A stretch of DNA of 5,518 nucleotides from XYD1-FULL-39-28 sp964539855 (GTDB lineage Bacteria > Patescibacteriota > Minisyncoccia > Minisyncoccales > Staskawiczbacteraceae), in the NCBI GenBank assembly GCA_964539855.1, contig CAZIJR010000035.1:1-5518 (forward strand). Direction: 5' to 3'. The notes under the pieces are model-generated. The model was not told the DNA's origin. It searched no databases and saw nothing but the letters and a program-made list of their open reading frames with translations. Position 1 is the first letter of the stretch; each line of letters starts with the position of its first letter. The translations under genes were made by a program, and so were the position numbers. Shown piece by piece: positions 4,312-5,518 of the stretch.

Positions 4312-5518
4312 ATGGTAGATAATAACAGAATACGTAGATTTAAACTAGCTCCTCCACCACCAGAACTTCCTATTTATGGATCAGTAGATCCAGAAGATTG
4401 TTCTTTTATTGGCAAAACCAATTATGAAGCTGCTTTGCAGGAGCAAAAGTTTATTTTTGGAATCAATAGAGTAGACAGGCGTAGGCATGTGTATATAGTA
4501 GGTAAATCTGGAGTAGGAAAGTCAAAACTTCTAGAGCTTTTTGTACGCCAAGATGTAGGGTATGGCCACGGTATTTGTTTTATAGATCCACACGGAGACG
4601 TTATAGAAGAAATTTTAAATTTTATTCCGGAAGACCGCATAGATGACGTGGTGCTTATTGACCCATCAGATTCTAAATATCCCATTTCCTTTAACCCTTT
4701 AGCTAATATTGATTCAGGCTTTAAGCACCAATTAACGCAAGGTTTAATAGAGGTGTTAGAAAAACAGTTTGGTGCTAACTGGACGCCCAGGTTAGAACAC
4801 GTATTTCGTTTTACTTGCTTGGCTCTCTTAGATTATCCTCATGGAACTATGCGAGGCATGATTTCCATGCTTACAGATAGAAATTATCGTCAGCTAGTGG
4901 TGGAATATATTCAAGATGATATGGTTAAGAGGTTTTGGGCTATTGAGTTTGCCGATTGGTCAGAAAAATATGATACAGAAGCCATTATCCCTTTAGTAAA
5001 CAAGCTCGCACAATTTTTATCTGACCCTGCTTTGCGAGGTATTTTTGGACAGGAGGAAAACAAGGTTGATTTGGAAAAGCTAATGAACGAAGGAAAAATT
5101 ATTTTAATAAATTTATCTAAAGGAAAATTGGGTGAGGAAAACGCAAGTTTTTTTGGTTCAATGTTTATTACAAAAATCAAACAGGCAGGCATGGCAAGAG
5201 CAGCATTGCCTGAGGCTGAAAGAAAGGATTATTATCTTTATGTGGATGAGTTTCACAATTTAATGACAGAGACTTTTGAAAATATATTGTCTGAAGCTCG
5301 TAAATACGGTATTTGTCTAACGGTGGCCCATCAATATATGGGACAGCTTATTCCAGCGGTTCAGCAAGCAGTGCTAGGAAATACAGGAACCATTATTGTG
5401 TTCCGTGTCGGTGGTGAAGACGCGGTTAGATTGGAGCCGGAAATGGCGCCAATATTTGGCGTCAAGGATATGGTAAACCTGGGAGTTCAGAATTTCTATA
5501 TCAAAGAAACGATTGATG
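4312..5518 (+). CDS. VirD4/TraG-like type IV secretion/conjugation ATPase (3' end outside window)
   Basis: This is a P-loop ATPase of the type IV coupling-protein class, which in characterised systems binds DNA or protein substrates and feeds them to a secretion channel. The window holds 402 codons. ATG 4312 is the first start after TAA 4303; no Shine-Dalgarno lies close to it. Visible parts: a P-rich lead-in (residues 13-20), DRRRH (55-59), Walker A GKSGVGKS (64-71), FIDPHGD (90-96), the segment ILINLSKGKLG (264-274), Walker B LYVDEF (309-314) followed by H315, SEARKYGICLTVAHQY (327-342), which contains the sensor-like HQ, and GNTGTIIVFRVGGEDA (356-371). The HQ and GNTG parts match the TraG/TraD C-terminal recognition-domain style. 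No transmembrane segment precedes Walker A, although classic VirD4 has an N-terminal membrane anchor. The substrate, and whether it serves DNA transfer or uptake or pilus work, cannot be told. No other secretion gene is in view. Confidence 0.9.
   Translation, partial: MVDNNRIRRFKLAPPPPELPIYGSVDPEDCSFIGKTNYEAALQEQKFIFGINRVDRRRHVYIVGKSGVGKSKLLELFVRQDVGYGHGICFIDPHGDVIEEILNFIPEDRIDDVVLIDPSDSKYPISFNPLANIDSGFKHQLTQGLIEVLEKQFGANWTPRLEHVFRFTCLALLDYPHGTMRGMISMLTDRNYRQLVVEYIQDDMVKRFWAIEFADWSEKYDTEAIIPLVNKLAQFLSDPALRGIFGQEENKVDLEKLMNEGKIILINLSKGKLGEENASFFGSMFITKIKQAGMARAALPEAERKDYYLYVDEFHNLMTETFENILSEARKYGICLTVAHQYMGQLIPAVQQAVLGNTGTIIVFRVGGEDAVRLEPEMAPIFGVKDMVNLGVQNFYIKETID

Noticed and set aside
4911..5192. 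Minus-strand open frame of 93 codons inside the ATPase gene
   Set aside because: It is fully opposite a conserved ATPase region and has no recognisable motif or start signal.

Overview
The window is AT-rich and densely coded on the + strand. It holds three tandem members of one cysteine-rich, zinc-ribbon-bearing protein family, followed by the start of a VirD4/TraG-type ATPase gene. The family's C-terminal signature (a CR..RR zinc ribbon, an LW.RKC step, then SYAPxRPEIxYCExCYN.EV) and the style of the ATPase (P-rich lead-in, DRRRH just before Walker A, FIDPHGD after it) match proteins I recall from Candidate Phyla Radiation genomes (Patescibacteria, especially Parcubacteria). That assignment is recollection and style, not a search. 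Genes end in TAG or TAA with no in-frame TGA, so nothing suggests the UGA-glycine code of Gracilibacteria/SR1.

Layout: 3-659 is the C-terminal 218 codons of a first paralogue whose 5' part lies outside the window. 660-805 is an intergenic region crowded with symmetric DNA: four 12-bp palindromic units in perfect 12-bp phase, a perfect 32-bp palindrome and a hairpin. 806-2506 is the second paralogue (566 aa). 2507-2555 is a short gap almost filled by a perfect 34-bp palindrome built to the same plan as the 32-bp one. 2556-4247 is the third paralogue (563 aa). 4248-4311 is a short spacer with a plausible promoter and an 8-codon leader ORF. From 4312 to the window end runs the ATPase, open at 402 codons.

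The complete Cys-rich proteins have a near-symmetric plan. A two-ribbon zinc module at the N-terminus is mirrored by a related one at the C-terminus. Between them lie two Cys/aromatic arrays with roughly 13-residue periodicity, each closed by an FGCxxLRxKxY motif. Their function is unknown; soluble metal-binding proteins are the safest description. The second paralogue has lost all four cysteines of one ribbon, which suggests divergence within the tandem set. No functional link between the Cys-rich genes and the ATPase can be shown from the sequence; a promoter-like element between them suggests separate transcription. No RNA genes, CRISPR arrays or insertion sequences were seen.
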